A DNA stretch of 64,000 nucleotides. It comes from Aureimonas sp. Leaf324 (GTDB lineage Bacteria > Pseudomonadota > Alphaproteobacteria > Rhizobiales > Rhizobiaceae). Below are positions 10,025 through 19,427 of the stretch, in pieces. Position numbers and translations under genes: made by a program. Positions within the stretch are counted from its first letter, which is position 1. Every line of letters starts with the position of its first letter. The stretch lies in contig NZ_LMOH01000001.1 of assembly GCF_001423245.1 (NCBI RefSeq), forward strand, positions 464,563 to 528,562, in the 5' to 3' direction. Under the pieces are notes generated by a model that was not told the origin of the DNA, did not search any database, and was given only the letters and a program-made list of their open reading frames with translations.

Positions 10025-10687
10025 TCAGGAGGCGATGCGACTTGCGTGACGCGCGGATGAAGGTTGCGTGACGCCTTCGTAGCGATCGAGGAAGGCGCTG
10101 GCGTCGAGGGTGCGGAAGTCTTCGAGCGCGGCATGCAGCGTGTCGTGCGGCCAGTCCCACCAGCCGAGCGCGTCCATCCGTTCGCCGACGCCCGGGTCGA
10201 ACCGGTCGCGGATCGGACGGGCCGGCACGCCGCCGACGATCGTGTAGGGGGCGACGTCGCGCGTCACCACCGCGCCCGAGCCGACGACAGCCCCGTTGCC
10301 GATCGTGATGCCCGGCAGCACCGTCACGCCGTGGCCGATCCAGACGTCGTGACCGATGTTCACGGTGTTCTCGCGCCGCGCCTCGAAAAAGTCCGCCTCG
10401 TCCTCGGCGCCCTCGAAATAGTCGCCGGCGCGGTAGGTGAAGTGGTGCAGCGTGGCGCGCCAGACCGGGTGGTTCGTGGCGTTGATGCGCACCGAAGCCG
10501 CGATGTTGACGAACTTACCGATGCGAGCGGCGAAGATCCGGCAGTCCTGCATCACGTAGGAATAGTCGCCGAGGACCGCCTCGGAGAGAACGGACCGCGC
10601 CTCGACCTCGGTGTATCGGCCGAACGATGTGGTCTCGATCTCGGCCGTCGGATGGATCCACGGCTTGTGTTCGCTGAGCTTCGGCAT
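10025..10687 (-). CDS. Hexapeptide-repeat acetyltransferase of the phosphonate operon
   Basis: A 220-residue left-handed beta-helix acyltransferase. It has repeated hexapeptides ([21 protein letters not shown]) and the H-N-type active-site region [11 protein letters not shown]. Proteins of this type occur repeatedly inside alphaproteobacterial phn operons, between phnL and phnC; the acceptor is not established. It is unrelated to PhnO, the GNAT-type aminoalkylphosphonate acetyltransferase, though detoxifying or priming an aminophosphonate is a possible shared role (inference). The ATG overlaps the phnL stop (TGATG). Confidence 0.88.
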   Translation of the reverse strand: MPKLSEHKPWIHPTAEIETTSFGRYTEVEARSVLSEAVLGDYSYVMQDCRIFAARIGKFVNIAASVRINATNHPVWRATLHHFTYRAGDYFEGAEDEADFFEARRENTVNIGHDVWIGHGVTVLPGITIGNGAVVGSGAVVTRDVAPYTIVGGVPARPIRDRFDPGVGERMDALGWWDWPHDTLHAALEDFRTLDASAFLDRYEGVTQPSSARHASRIAS

Positions 10688-11400
10688 CAGGCGGCCTTTC
10701 GAGCTGAAAACGCTGAGACGTCGAGGATGCGGGTAGCGACGGCCGCGCGGACGGGCTCGTCGTGGAAGATGCCGAGGATCGCGACACCGGCAGCGAGCTT
10801 CTCGCGGATCATCGCCACCACGACGTCACGGTTGGCGGCGTCGAGCGAGGCCGTCGGTTCGTCGAGAAGCAGGATCGGGTGATCGGTCAGGAAACCGCGC
10901 GCGATGTTCACGCGCTGCTTCTCGCCGCCGGAGAAGGTCGCGGGCGGCAGGTCGAAGAGGGCATCCGGCAGGTTCAGCCGACGCAGCATGGCGGCCGCCC
11001 GCCGGCTCGCATCCTCGCGCGGCACGCCGATCCGGACCAGTGGATCAGCCACAACCTCAAGAGCGGACGCGCGAGGCACCGCTCGCAAAAACTGGCTGAC
11101 ATAGCCGATCGAGCGCTCGCGGAGGCGGAGCACGGTGCGCGGGTCTCCGGCACCGAGGTCGCGCATCTCGCCGTCTGCGGCGTCGCGCACGAGGATCGAG
11201 CCGCGATCCACCGCGTAGTTGCCGTAGATCATGCGCAGGATCGAGCTCTTGCCGACGCCGGACGGACCGCCCAGCACGACGCATTCGCCGGGATGAAGCT
11301 CGAAGCGGACGTTCTCGACGACGGGCAGTGTCAGCCCGCTGCGCAGGTGCATGGTGAAGGACTTGGCGACGCCCTCGACGGACAGGAACGGAGCGGACAC
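10687..11400 (-). CDS. phnL: C-P lyase subunit PhnL
   Basis: A 237-residue ABC-type ATPase without a membrane partner. Walker A GPSGVGKS is at residues 45-52, with the FSGGEKQR signature and Walker [13 protein letters not shown]. PhnL works with PhnI, PhnG and PhnH in forming the ribose triphosphate phosphonate. The likely start is GTG at 11400, 2 bases after the phnK stop, with GGAG 8 bases upstream. A much longer in-frame reading runs through phnK in another frame and is rejected. Confidence 0.93.
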   Translation of the reverse strand: MSAPFLSVEGVAKSFTMHLRSGLTLPVVENVRFELHPGECVVLGGPSGVGKSSILRMIYGNYAVDRGSILVRDAADGEMRDLGAGDPRTVLRLRERSIGYVSQFLRAVPRASALEVVADPLVRIGVPREDASRRAAAMLRRLNLPDALFDLPPATFSGGEKQRVNIARGFLTDHPILLLDEPTASLDAANRDVVVAMIREKLAAGVAILGIFHDEPVRAAVATRILDVSAFSARKAA

Positions 11401-11402
11401 GA

Positions 11403-12182
11403 TCAGGACTCCGGGATCGAGGCGACGAGAAGCTGGGTGTAGGGATGGTGCGGATCGTCCAGCACCCGGTCCGTCAGGCCCTCCTCGACGATGCGCCCCT
11501 CCTTCATCACGATCATCCGCTGCGACAGGAGCCGCGCCACGGCGAGATCGTGGGTCACGATGATGACGGACAGCCCGAGGTCGGCGACGAGCCCGCGCAG
11601 GAGATCGAGAACGCGCGCCTGTACCGACACGTCCAGCCCGCCCGTCGGCTCGTCCATGAAGACGAGTCGCGGATGCGTGACGAGGTTGCGGGCGATCTGA
11701 AGCCGCTGGCGCATGCCGCCGGAGAACTCGGTCGGCCGATCGTCGATGCGGCTTCCGGCGATCTCGACCCGGCCGAGCCAATCCTGCGCCGTTTCGCGCA
11801 ACGTCCCATAGTGACGTTGGCCGACGGCCATCAGTCTCTCGCCGACATTGGCCCCGGCGGAGACGCGCATACGCAATCCGTCGGCGGGGTTCTGGTGGAC
11901 GAAGCCCCAGTCGGTCCGCATCAGGAGCCGCCGCTCGGCCTCGGTGAGGCCCGCGAGATCGCGGGTCACGCCGTCCCGCATGGCGTAGGAGACGCTGCCG
12001 GAGGTCGGCTCCAGGCGCGCGGAGATGCACGACAGAAGGGTGGTCTTGCCGGAGCCGGATTCGCCAACGATGGCGAGCACTTCGCCCGGCCAGAGATCGA
12101 ACGAGATGCCGGTGCAGCCGACGCGCGATCCATAGCGCTTTTCGAGGTCGCGGACGTGGAGGAGAGGAGCTTCCAGGGTCAT
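11403..12182 (-). CDS. phnK: C-P lyase subunit PhnK
   Basis: A 259-residue ABC-type ATPase that docks on the PhnJ part of the C-P lyase core. Walker A GESGSGKT is at residues 40-47, followed by the FSGGMRQR signature, Walker B LVFMDEPTGGLD and an H-loop in VTHDLAVA. The ATG overlaps the phnJ stop (ATGA), so translation is coupled. It resembles the oligopeptide-transport ATPases, but its location among phnJ and phnL settles the assignment. Confidence 0.94.
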   Translation of the reverse strand: MTLEAPLLHVRDLEKRYGSRVGCTGISFDLWPGEVLAIVGESGSGKTTLLSCISARLEPTSGSVSYAMRDGVTRDLAGLTEAERRLLMRTDWGFVHQNPADGLRMRVSAGANVGERLMAVGQRHYGTLRETAQDWLGRVEIAGSRIDDRPTEFSGGMRQRLQIARNLVTHPRLVFMDEPTGGLDVSVQARVLDLLRGLVADLGLSVIIVTHDLAVARLLSQRMIVMKEGRIVEEGLTDRVLDDPHHPYTQLLVASIPES

Positions 12183-13054
12183 TCCGCGGCCTCCCCAAGC
12201 GCGAGACCGTTCTCCGCGGCGTCGCGCTGCGTCTCGCAGTGATCGGTGTCGGAACAGACGAACATGCGTCCGCCCCGATCGTCGGTGACGACCTCGTCGA
12301 GATAGACGCCCGTCGAGCCGCAAAGCGCGCACGGCGTGCGGAAGCTCTGGACGCGGAACGGATGGTCCTCGAAGTCGAGGCTGACGACCTCGGTGTAAGG
12401 CGGCAGCGCATAGATGCGCTTCTCGCGGCCCGCTCCGAACAATTGCAGTGCCGGGGACCGGTTCATCTTCGGATTGTCGAACTTCGGGATGGGTGAGGGG
12501 TCCATGACGTAGCGACCCTCGATCTTCACAGGATAGGCGTAGGTGGTCGCGATATGGCCGTGACGCGCGATGTCCTCGTAGAGCTTGACGTGCATCAGCC
12601 CGTATTCCTCGAGCGCGTGCATCGTGCGCGTCTCGGTCTCGCGTGGTTCGAGGAAGCGCAGGGGCTCGGGGATCGGCACCTGATAGACGAGGATCTGTCC
12701 GTCCCGGAGAGGCACCTCGGGGATGCGGTGGCGCGTCTGGATGATCGTCGCCTCGCCCGTTTTCGTCGTCGTCGCGACGCGCGCGACGGACTGGAAGAAC
12801 GCGCGGATGGACACGGCGTTTGTCGTGTCGTCGGCCCCCTGGTCGATAACCTTGAGAACGTCGTCCTGCCCGATGACGGCCGCGGTGACCTGCACGCCGC
12901 CGGTGCCCCAGCCGTAGGGCATCGGCATCTCGCGGCTGGCGAAAGGCACCTGATAGCCGGGGATCGCGATCCCCTTGAGGATCGCGCGCCGGATCATGCG
13001 CTTGGTCGCCTCGTCGAGATAGGCGAAGTTGATGGCGGGAAGCTCGGTGCTCAT
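12179..13054 (-). CDS. phnJ: Alpha-D-ribose 1-methylphosphonate 5-phosphate C-P lyase PhnJ
   Basis: The 291-residue radical SAM enzyme that breaks the carbon-phosphorus bond. The unusual iron-sulfur motif Cx2Cx21C is intact at C242, C245 and C267. C273, six residues further on, is the catalytic cysteine by analogy with E. coli C272. G33 in IPGYQ matches the proposed glycyl-radical site. All key residues are present, so the enzyme should be active. AGGAGG lies 7 bases before the ATG, the best ribosome site in the operon, and the ATG overlaps the phnI stop. Confidence 0.97.
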   Translation of the reverse strand: MSTELPAINFAYLDEATKRMIRRAILKGIAIPGYQVPFASREMPMPYGWGTGGVQVTAAVIGQDDVLKVIDQGADDTTNAVSIRAFFQSVARVATTTKTGEATIIQTRHRIPEVPLRDGQILVYQVPIPEPLRFLEPRETETRTMHALEEYGLMHVKLYEDIARHGHIATTYAYPVKIEGRYVMDPSPIPKFDNPKMNRSPALQLFGAGREKRIYALPPYTEVVSLDFEDHPFRVQSFRTPCALCGSTGVYLDEVVTDDRGGRMFVCSDTDHCETQRDAAENGLALGEAAE

Positions 13055-14130
13055 TCGGCAGCCTCCTGGCGGGCGTCCCGCTCGGCGTTGAGCTGACGCA
13101 CGAGGTCGAGTTCGGCCTGGAAATCGACGTAGTGGGGCAGCTTGAGGTGCTCGACGAAGCCGGTCGCGGCGACGTTGTCGCAATGCTCGAGCACGAACTC
13201 CTCGTCCTGCGCCGGGCTGCGCCGTTCCTCGCCGTACTCGTCGGCCCGCAGTGCGCGATCGACGAGGCTCATCGCCATCGCCTTGCGCTCCGACTGCCCG
13301 AACACGAGACCGTACCCACGCGAGAAGCGGGCCGGCTCGTCGGGACCGCCGGTGAACTGCGCCACCATCTGGCATTCCGTAACGCGCACGCGCCCGATGG
13401 TGATGGCAAAGCCGAGTTCGGGGAGCTCGACCTCGACATCGACATGCCCGATCCGGATTTCGCCGACGAAGGGATGGGTGCGCCCGTAGCCGCGCTGCGT
13501 CGAGTACCCGAGCGCCAGAAGGAAGCCCTCGTCGCCGCGGGCCAGCGCCTGCAGCCGCAGGTCGCGTCCGGCGGGAAAATCAAGCGGATCGCGCGTGATG
13601 TCGCCGGGCTCGCCGCCGGGTTCGCCATCGCCTTCCATCAGGCCTTCCGCACCGAGAAGATCGGTGACGCGGGGCGCGACAGCGGTCGGCGCCGCGCGGC
13701 GTTCCGGCTCGGCCACGGCTTCGTCGCGTGCCATCGTCGGGTCGAGCAGGCGGTGGGTGTAGTCGAAGGTCGGCCCGAGAAGCTGGCCGCCCGGCAGGTC
13801 CTTGTAGGTTGCCGAGATACGTCGCTCCAGCCGCATCGAGCCCGTGTCGAGCGGTTCGGCGGCGCGGAAGCGGGACAGGGTGGTGCGAAAGGCGCGCAGG
13901 AGGAAGATCGCCTCGATCAGATCGCCCCGCGACTGGCGAATGGCGAGCGCCGCGAGGTCGGGATCGTAGAGCGAGCCCTCCGCCATTACGCGGTCGACAC
14001 CGAGCGCCAGCTGCGACGCGATCTGCTCGATGGTCAGCGCCGGGAGGCTTCGGTCTCCACGGCGGCGGTCGGCGAGCAGCCGGTGCGCCTTTTGAATGGC
14101 GGCTTCACCGCCTTTGACGGCAACGTACAT
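13051..14130 (-). CDS. phnI: C-P lyase subunit PhnI
   Basis: A 359-residue protein of full family length, with conserved strings (MYVAVKGG at the N-terminus, LGYSTQRGYGRTHPFVGEIR centrally, HCDNVAATGFVEHLKLPHYVDF near the end; all in order). PhnI is the nucleosidase that, with PhnG, PhnH and PhnL, swaps adenine for phosphonate on ATP. The ATG at 14130 is one base after the phnH stop. Its stop overlaps the phnJ start. Confidence 0.95.
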   Translation of the reverse strand: MYVAVKGGEAAIQKAHRLLADRRRGDRSLPALTIEQIASQLALGVDRVMAEGSLYDPDLAALAIRQSRGDLIEAIFLLRAFRTTLSRFRAAEPLDTGSMRLERRISATYKDLPGGQLLGPTFDYTHRLLDPTMARDEAVAEPERRAAPTAVAPRVTDLLGAEGLMEGDGEPGGEPGDITRDPLDFPAGRDLRLQALARGDEGFLLALGYSTQRGYGRTHPFVGEIRIGHVDVEVELPELGFAITIGRVRVTECQMVAQFTGGPDEPARFSRGYGLVFGQSERKAMAMSLVDRALRADEYGEERRSPAQDEEFVLEHCDNVAATGFVEHLKLPHYVDFQAELDLVRQLNAERDARQEAAE

Positions 14131-14131
14131 C

Positions 14132-14737
14132 TCACGCTTCCTCGACGCGGGTCGTGCGCGGCAGCACGAGGCATTGCGCATCGGTTGCCAAAACGAGGTC
14201 GTGCCCACGCGGAAACAATGCGCGGTTCGCCGTGCGCGCTGCGACGAACCCGGCGGTCAGGCCGAGCGGTGCGATGCGGCGCGTCGTCTCGATGCCGGGG
14301 CCCGACAGCGTCAGCGACGCGCCGCCCTCCAGCGCCTGGACCGGCAGGATCAGGGTCGCGGAGCGGTCGGGATAGACGTCGGTACCGACCGGGTATCGCT
14401 GCCACTGCGCGGGATCGGACTTCAGCGACAGGACCGCGAACGCGGCATTGGCCGGATCGGCCAGCACGGCCGCGCCGGTCTGGAACGCGATCCACGACGA
14501 CGCCTCGGTCACGTCGTCGGTTTCGAGGAAGACCGGTGCATCCGCATCGGCGAGCGTCGCCAGCAGCGTCGCGATCGCGGGCGTCAGGGGCCTTGGCGCC
14601 GAAACGAAGGCGCCGAGGTCGATGATGGTGCCAGGCTCCGCGAAGGCGCCCATGATCCGTCGGAATGCGGCCTGCGAGCCGAGGATCGGATCGACGAAGC
14701 CGCCGGAGACGGCAGAGGTGGAAAGCGCAGCGGACAT
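14132..14737 (-). CDS. phnH: C-P lyase subunit PhnH
   Basis: A 201-residue component of the C-P lyase core. Recognised by the N-terminal GFVDPILGSQAAFRRIMGAF region (read in pieces), the FLETDD string and the central PVGTDVYPDRSATLILPV block. The ATG at 14737 is preferred over an in-frame TTG at 14746, because the GAGG site lies 10 bases before the ATG but only one base before the TTG. The gene starts just after the phnG stop. Confidence 0.92.
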   Translation of the reverse strand: MSAALSTSAVSGGFVDPILGSQAAFRRIMGAFAEPGTIIDLGAFVSAPRPLTPAIATLLATLADADAPVFLETDDVTEASSWIAFQTGAAVLADPANAAFAVLSLKSDPAQWQRYPVGTDVYPDRSATLILPVQALEGGASLTLSGPGIETTRRIAPLGLTAGFVAARTANRALFPRGHDLVLATDAQCLVLPRTTRVEEA

Positions 14738-14742
14738 GACGT

Positions 14743-15219
14743 TCAATCCTCGCCTCGGGCGACGGTGAAGAAATCGACGCGGGTGGCTTCCGTCTCCTCG
14801 GCGCGGCGCTCCAGCGCTTCGGCGTCGGCGGCGAGTGCCGGCGTCACGACCTCGGCCTCGATCCGCTCGCGCCAGGCATGGGTCTGCCAGAGGGCGTCGA
14901 GGTGAGCGGCGATGCGCGTGGTCTCGGCGTCGCGTCCGAGGATCATGGCGTGCCCCACTTCGCCGGTCGCAAGCCGCACCGTGGCGCGGCAGACGCTGGC
15001 CTCTCCGAGGTTGAACGCCGCACCGCCGCCGCCGGCCCGGCCGCGCAGCATGACGAGACCGACCTCCGGCCCGCGAACGGACAGGGCCGTCGGCACCTCG
15101 TTCGCGAAGCCGGCGAAGCGATCCTTCAGGAAGCCTCGCGGCGCCAGCGCCAGCGCGTTCATGGCGCGCTTGCGGGCATCCTCAGCTCGCGCGTTCGAGG
15201 GGGTGGCAGTTTCAGGCAT
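14743..15219 (-). CDS. phnG: C-P lyase subunit PhnG
   Basis: A 158-residue protein and the first gene of the leftward phosphonate operon. Conserved strings include RGPEVGLVMLRGRAGG and the FNLGEASVCRATVRL block, with GHAMILGRD. PhnG is required with PhnI for phosphonate activation on ATP. Its promoter region, shared with divergent phnF, holds a Pho-box-like repeat, a -10 element and a palindrome. Confidence 0.95.
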   Translation of the reverse strand: MPETATPSNARAEDARKRAMNALALAPRGFLKDRFAGFANEVPTALSVRGPEVGLVMLRGRAGGGGAAFNLGEASVCRATVRLATGEVGHAMILGRDAETTRIAAHLDALWQTHAWRERIEAEVVTPALAADAEALERRAEETEATRVDFFTVARGED

Positions 15220-15249
15220 CGTGTACGACCCGCTTCCAGTTGTCTATTT

Positions 15250-15257
15250 GTCTAGAC
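15250..15257. promoter_or_regulatory. Candidate PhnF operator palindrome
   Basis: GTCTAGAC is a perfect 8-bp palindrome. The motif TGTCTA also repeats directly at 15241-15246 and 15249-15254. It lies about 20 bases downstream of the proposed -10 element of the phnG promoter, a classic repressor position. The PhnF-binding role is inferred from location only. Confidence 0.45.
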
Positions 15258-15276
15258 TACCGGTCTTAACGGGGAT

Positions 15277-15282
15277 GGTATA
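15277..15282 (-). promoter_or_regulatory. Proposed -10 element of the phnG promoter
   Basis: Read on the minus strand this is TATACC. It starts 11 bases after the Pho-box-like repeat ends, the spacing expected when PhoB replaces a normal -35 element. Confidence 0.4.
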
Positions 15283-15293
15283 GCGCCTTGATG

Positions 15294-15311
15294 GTGACAC
15301 CTCTATGACGG
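15294..15311 (-). promoter_or_regulatory. Candidate Pho box (PhoB binding site)
   Basis: On the minus strand: CCGTCAT, four bases (AGAG), then GTGTCAC. These are two 7-mers in an 11-base direct repeat resembling CTGTCAT-N4-CTGTCAT (11 of 14 positions by eye). It faces phnG and sits upstream of a spaced -10 element. Phosphonate operons are commonly induced by phosphate starvation through PhoB. Confidence 0.5.
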
Positions 15312-15340
15312 CGGCGCGGTGTCGGATGGAGCCAGACGGA

Positions 15341-16060
15341 ATGAACGATGCGGACGAGGGGGTGACGCGCTGGCGACGCGTGGCGGACCGCATTCGTGCC
15401 AGCATCGCCGACGGCTCGGTGGCCGACCAGCTTCCGCCCGAGATGGAGCTTGCCGAGCGATATGCGGTCAACCGGCACACCGTTCGCCGCGCCATCCAGT
15501 CGCTCGCGGCCGAGGGGCTTCTGCGCTCGGAGCGGGGACGCGGCACCTTCGTCAACGCACCCGCACCGCGTCTTGCCTATCCGGTCGGCCCGCGGACCCG
15601 CTTTTCCGAGAACGTCACGGCGCAGGGCCAGCGGCCCGCCGGGCGTCTGATCCGTTCGGAAACGGTGCGCGCCGATCAGGCGCTGGCCGCATTGCTCAAC
15701 TGCCCCCTCGGCGCGGCGCTGGCCCGCCTCGACACCCTGTCCGTCGCCAGCGGCCTGCCGCTATCGGTTTCGACCGGCTATTTTCCGGCCGATCGCTTTC
15801 CCAACATCGTGCGCGACTATGCCGAGACCGGATCGATCACCGAAGCCCTGAAGCGGCACGGATTGCCGGACTACCGTCGGCTCGAGACCCGAATCACGGC
15901 CGAGCGCGTGCATCCGGTCGACGCCGAGCATCTGGACCTGCCGCCCGACAGCATCGTGCTGATCTCCAGCGCCATCGACGTCGATGCCGACGATCGCCCG
16001 GTCCAGGCGCTGCGGTCGCGCTTTCCCGCCGATCGCATGGAACTCGTGATCCGTCTCTGA
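15341..16060 (+). CDS. phnF: GntR-family transcriptional regulator PhnF
   Basis: A 239-residue HutC/PhnF-type regulator. A winged-helix GntR domain (residues about 8-72; LPPEMELAERYAVNRHTVRRAI contains the recognition helix) is followed by a UTRA ligand-binding domain to the C-terminus. It probably represses the divergent phnG operon until a phosphonate or pathway intermediate binds. The ATG at 15341 has GGAG 9 bases upstream. An in-frame ATG at 15305 would place coding sequence over the Pho-box-like site and is less likely. Confidence 0.9.
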   Translation: MNDADEGVTRWRRVADRIRASIADGSVADQLPPEMELAERYAVNRHTVRRAIQSLAAEGLLRSERGRGTFVNAPAPRLAYPVGPRTRFSENVTAQGQRPAGRLIRSETVRADQALAALLNCPLGAALARLDTLSVASGLPLSVSTGYFPADRFPNIVRDYAETGSITEALKRHGLPDYRRLETRITAERVHPVDAEHLDLPPDSIVLISSAIDVDADDRPVQALRSRFPADRMELVIRL

Positions 16061-16210
16061 GCCATCCGCGGGGATCCGGCGCTCGGCAGCCTGTGCGCGT
16101 TGCCCGCAGGCCGTCGCGCGCGAGCATGGACAGGGTTTCAGCCCCTCGCTAAAAGGCTGGCGCTGCGGCGTTCCTGCGCTGCGATCCTATCCAAGCCCTG
16201 AAGGTTTCCC

Positions 16211-18865
16211 ATGAGCGGCGTGAACGAGATCCGGTCGACGTTCCTCCAGTATTTCGCGAAGAACGGCCACGAACCGGTCGCGTCCTCGCCGCTGGTCCCG
16301 CGCAACGACCCGACGCTGATGTTCACGAACGCCGGCATGGTGCAGTTCAAGAACGTCTTCACCGGGCTGGAAAAGCGCCCCTACACGCGCGCCACGACCG
16401 CGCAGAAGGTCGTGCGGGCCGGCGGCAAGCACAACGATCTCGACAATGTCGGCTACACCGCCCGGCATCACACCTTCTTCGAGATGCTCGGCAACTTCTC
16501 GTTCGGCGACTATTTCAAGGAAGAGGCGATCAGCCTCGCCTGGAACCTCGTCACCAAGGAGTTCGCGCTCGACAAGTCGCGCCTTCTCGTCACCGTCTAC
16601 TCCGAGGACGACGAGGCGGCGAAGCTGTGGAAGTCGATCGCCGGCTTCTCCGACGACCGCATCATCCGGATCCCGACCTCCGACAACTTCTGGACCATGG
16701 GTGAGACCGGACCCTGCGGTCCGTGCTCGGAGATCTTCTACGACCAGGGCGAGAGCGTCTGGGGCGGCCCTCCGGGCTCGGCCGAGGAGGACGGCGACCG
16801 CTTCCTCGAATTCTGGAATCTCGTCTTCATGCAGTTCGAGCAGGTCTCGCCCGGCGAGCGCCTGAACCTGCCGAGACCCTCGATCGACACCGGCCTGGGT
16901 CTCGAGCGCATGGCCGCGATCCTCCAAGGCGTCACCTCGAACTACGAGACCGACCTGTTCCGCCGCCTGATCGCGGCCGTCGAGGAGGCCATCGGCTCAC
17001 GTGCCGAGGGGGATGCGCTCGCTTCGCACCGGGTGATCGCCGACCATCTGCGCGCCACCGCCTTCCTCATCGCCGACGGCGTGCTGCCGTCGAACGAGGG
17101 CCGGGGCTATGTCCTGCGCCGCATCATGCGCCGCGCCATGCGCCACGCGAAGCTTCTCGGCGCGCGCGAGCCGGTGATCTACAAGGTCCTGCCGACGCTG
17201 GTCGCCGAGATGGGGCGCGCCTATCCGGAACTCGCCCGCGCCGAGGCTCTGATTTCCGAGACGCTGAAGCTCGAGGAGAAGCGCTTCCTCGTCACGCTCG
17301 ACCGTGGCCTGTCGCTTCTGAACGACGCCTCGGGCTCGCTCGGGCAGGGCGACATGCTCGACGGCGAGACGGCATTCAAGCTCTACGACACCTACGGCTT
17401 CCCGCTCGACCTGACGCAGGACGCGCTGCGCGCCCGTGGCGTCGGTGTCGATCTCGATGCCTTCAACGCCGCCATGCAGCGTCAGAAGGCCGAAGCGCGC
17501 GCGAGCTGGGCCGGTTCGGGCGAGGCGGCTGCCGAGACGATCTGGTTCTCGATCCGCGAGCGCGAAGGCGCCACCGAGTTTCTGGGCTACGATACCGAAA
17601 CTGCCGAGGGTCAGGTCCGCGCCATCGTCCAGGGCGGCAAGGAGATCGGTAGCGCCGGAGCGGGTGAGGAGGTCGCGGTCGTCCTCAACCAGACGCCGTT
17701 CTACGCGGAGTCCGGCGGTCAGGTCGGCGACACCGGGACGATGAAGGGGGAAGGCGTTCTCTTCACCGTTACCGACACCCAGAAGGTGGCCGACGGTCTC
17801 TTCATTCATCGCGGCAAGGTCGCAGAAGGCACGCTGAAGGTCGGCGCGCCGCTGGAGCTGGTCGTCGACCACGAGCGGCGCACCCGCATCCGCGCCAATC
17901 ACTCGGCGACGCATCTTCTCCACGAGGGCCTGCGCGAGGTTCTCGGCACCCACGTCGCCCAGAAGGGTTCGATGGTTTCTTCCGACCGTCTGCGCTTCGA
18001 CTTCTCGCATCCCAAGCCCGTCGAGGCGGACGAACTCTCTCGCATCGAGGCGCTCGCCAACGACGTCATCCGCGAGAACACGCCGGTCGAAACCCGCCTC
18101 ATGGCGGTCGACGACGCGATCGCGCTCGGCGCCATGGCCCTGTTCGGAGAGAAGTACGGTGACGAGGTCCGCGTCGTGTCCATGGGCGGGGCCAAGGATG
18201 GCAGCGGGAAGGCAGCCTACTCGATCGAGCTTTGCGGCGGCACGCACGCACGGGCGACGGGCGACATCGGTCTCGTCCACGTCGTCTCCGAGAGCGCGGT
18301 GGGCGCCGGCGTGCGCCGCGTCGAGGCGCTGACGGGCGCTGCGGCGCGAGACTACTTCCTGGAGCAGGATGCGCGCGTCCGCCGGATCGCCGCCTCGCTC
18401 AAGGTCGGACCGTCCGAGATCGCGGACCGCGTGGATTCGCTGGTCGAGGAGCGTCGGCGGCTGGAGCGCGAACTGACCGAAGCGAAGAAAAAGCTGGCGC
18501 TGGCCGGTGACGGATCGTCGTCCTCGTCCGCTCCGAAGGATATCGGCGGAATTTCCTTCATCGGACGCGTGCTGGAGGGTGTCGCCGCCAAGGACCTGAA
18601 GGGCATGGTGGACGACGCGAAGGCTGGCCTTGGCTCGGGCGTCGTCGCATTCGTGGGCGTCGCGGACGGCAAGGCGAGCGTGGTGGTCGGCGTCACGGCC
18701 GATCTCACCGAGCGCGTCAGTGCGGTCGATCTGGTCCGCGCCGCCTCGGAGGCGATCGGCGGCAAGGGCGGGGGCGGACGCCCCGACATGGCGCAGGCCG
18801 GCGGCCCGGATGCGGACAGGGCCGATGAAGCAATCACCGCCATTGAGGCGAGGCTCGCAGGCTGA
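16211..18865 (+). CDS. alaS: Alanyl-tRNA synthetase
   Basis: The full-length 884-residue class II synthetase charges tRNA-Ala. The N-terminal catalytic domain starts with [10 protein letters not shown] and [11 protein letters not shown]. The editing domain carries HSATHLLH near residues 563-570 and the zinc-binding cysteine of CGGTHA near residue 675. The C-terminal glycine-rich DHHA1-like domain ends near residue 880. The gene runs away from phnF with 150 bases between. Its stop shares a base with the next gene's ATG (TGATG). Confidence 0.98.
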   Translation: MSGVNEIRSTFLQYFAKNGHEPVASSPLVPRNDPTLMFTNAGMVQFKNVFTGLEKRPYTRATTAQKVVRAGGKHNDLDNVGYTARHHTFFEMLGNFSFGDYFKEEAISLAWNLVTKEFALDKSRLLVTVYSEDDEAAKLWKSIAGFSDDRIIRIPTSDNFWTMGETGPCGPCSEIFYDQGESVWGGPPGSAEEDGDRFLEFWNLVFMQFEQVSPGERLNLPRPSIDTGLGLERMAAILQGVTSNYETDLFRRLIAAVEEAIGSRAEGDALASHRVIADHLRATAFLIADGVLPSNEGRGYVLRRIMRRAMRHAKLLGAREPVIYKVLPTLVAEMGRAYPELARAEALISETLKLEEKRFLVTLDRGLSLLNDASGSLGQGDMLDGETAFKLYDTYGFPLDLTQDALRARGVGVDLDAFNAAMQRQKAEARASWAGSGEAAAETIWFSIREREGATEFLGYDTETAEGQVRAIVQGGKEIGSAGAGEEVAVVLNQTPFYAESGGQVGDTGTMKGEGVLFTVTDTQKVADGLFIHRGKVAEGTLKVGAPLELVVDHERRTRIRANHSATHLLHEGLREVLGTHVAQKGSMVSSDRLRFDFSHPKPVEADELSRIEALANDVIRENTPVETRLMAVDDAIALGAMALFGEKYGDEVRVVSMGGAKDGSGKAAYSIELCGGTHARATGDIGLVHVVSESAVGAGVRRVEALTGAAARDYFLEQDARVRRIAASLKVGPSEIADRVDSLVEERRRLERELTEAKKKLALAGDGSSSSSAPKDIGGISFIGRVLEGVAAKDLKGMVDDAKAGLGSGVVAFVGVADGKASVVVGVTADLTERVSAVDLVRAASEAIGGKGGGGRPDMAQAGGPDADRADEAITAIEARLAG

Positions 18866-19365
18866 TGGCGACGGTTACGAGATTGCGCGTCGGTTTCACG
18901 GCCGTGGCCCTGGGGGTCCTGTCCGGCTGCGTGTCAGCGCCGAAAGAACTTCCGCCGCTCGACGCAACCCGTTTCGGACTCTCCGCCTGCGAACCGTCCG
19001 TCATGGAAGACTGCCGTCGCATCGCCGACAAGACGTTCCATTCGATCGGACCTCGCCAGGTGGAGTATCACGCACCGGATGGGCGGGTGTTCCTTTGGGT
19101 GGGGGACAAGATCGTGCGCGGGTACTGGGGCATTCACCCGAAGCGCGGCCTCATCAGCGGAACGAACATCTGTTACCTCTATGAAGGCGAGATCACCGCT
19201 GAATGCTCACCCCTTGGGAACAAGGGCGATGGTGGGGTGAATGTGCGGGATGGGGACCCCTACGAACTCGCAACACGGTCGGCCCCACCTTACAACCTGC
19301 GCGACCTTCCCGCCTTTGCTGGAAGCTTCGATGTGGTGGACGCAAGGTTGAACGAAGTTCGCTGA
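18865..19365 (+). CDS. Predicted lipoprotein, unknown function
   Basis: A 166-residue protein with a signal sequence ending in lipobox LSGC (acylated C22), so it should be anchored to the outer or inner membrane. Four further cysteines (SACEP, EDCRR, NICYL, AECSP) could form two disulfides in the periplasm. No known domain was recognised. It overlaps the alaS stop by one base, which implies co-transcription and coupled translation, although a lipoprotein has no clear link to tRNA charging. Confidence 0.75.
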   Translation: MATVTRLRVGFTAVALGVLSGCVSAPKELPPLDATRFGLSACEPSVMEDCRRIADKTFHSIGPRQVEYHAPDGRVFLWVGDKIVRGYWGIHPKRGLISGTNICYLYEGEITAECSPLGNKGDGGVNVRDGDPYELATRSAPPYNLRDLPAFAGSFDVVDARLNEVR

Positions 19366-19391
19366 CCTGATTGTCAGCTTTCTAGCCGATG

Positions 19392-19418
19392 AAAAAGGGG
19401 GCGCCCTGTGGCGCCCCC
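19392..19418 (-). terminator. Rho-independent terminator of the PRC-barrel gene
   Basis: A perfect 9-bp stem (GGGGGCGCC / GGCGCCCCC) with a 4-base loop. Read on the minus strand it ends in TTTTT, right after the stop at 19428. The hairpin also lies 31 bases after the opposite-strand lipoprotein gene and may help end that transcript too. Confidence 0.9.
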
Positions 19419-19427
19419 GATGACTGA

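Noticed and set aside
10025-10687. The acetyltransferase as PhnO
   Set aside because: It is a left-handed beta-helix hexapeptide protein, not the GNAT fold of PhnO; no PhnO is present in the window.
16997-18280. Open frame of 427 codons opposite alaS
   Set aside because: Antisense shadow of alaS with no ribosome site or known motif.
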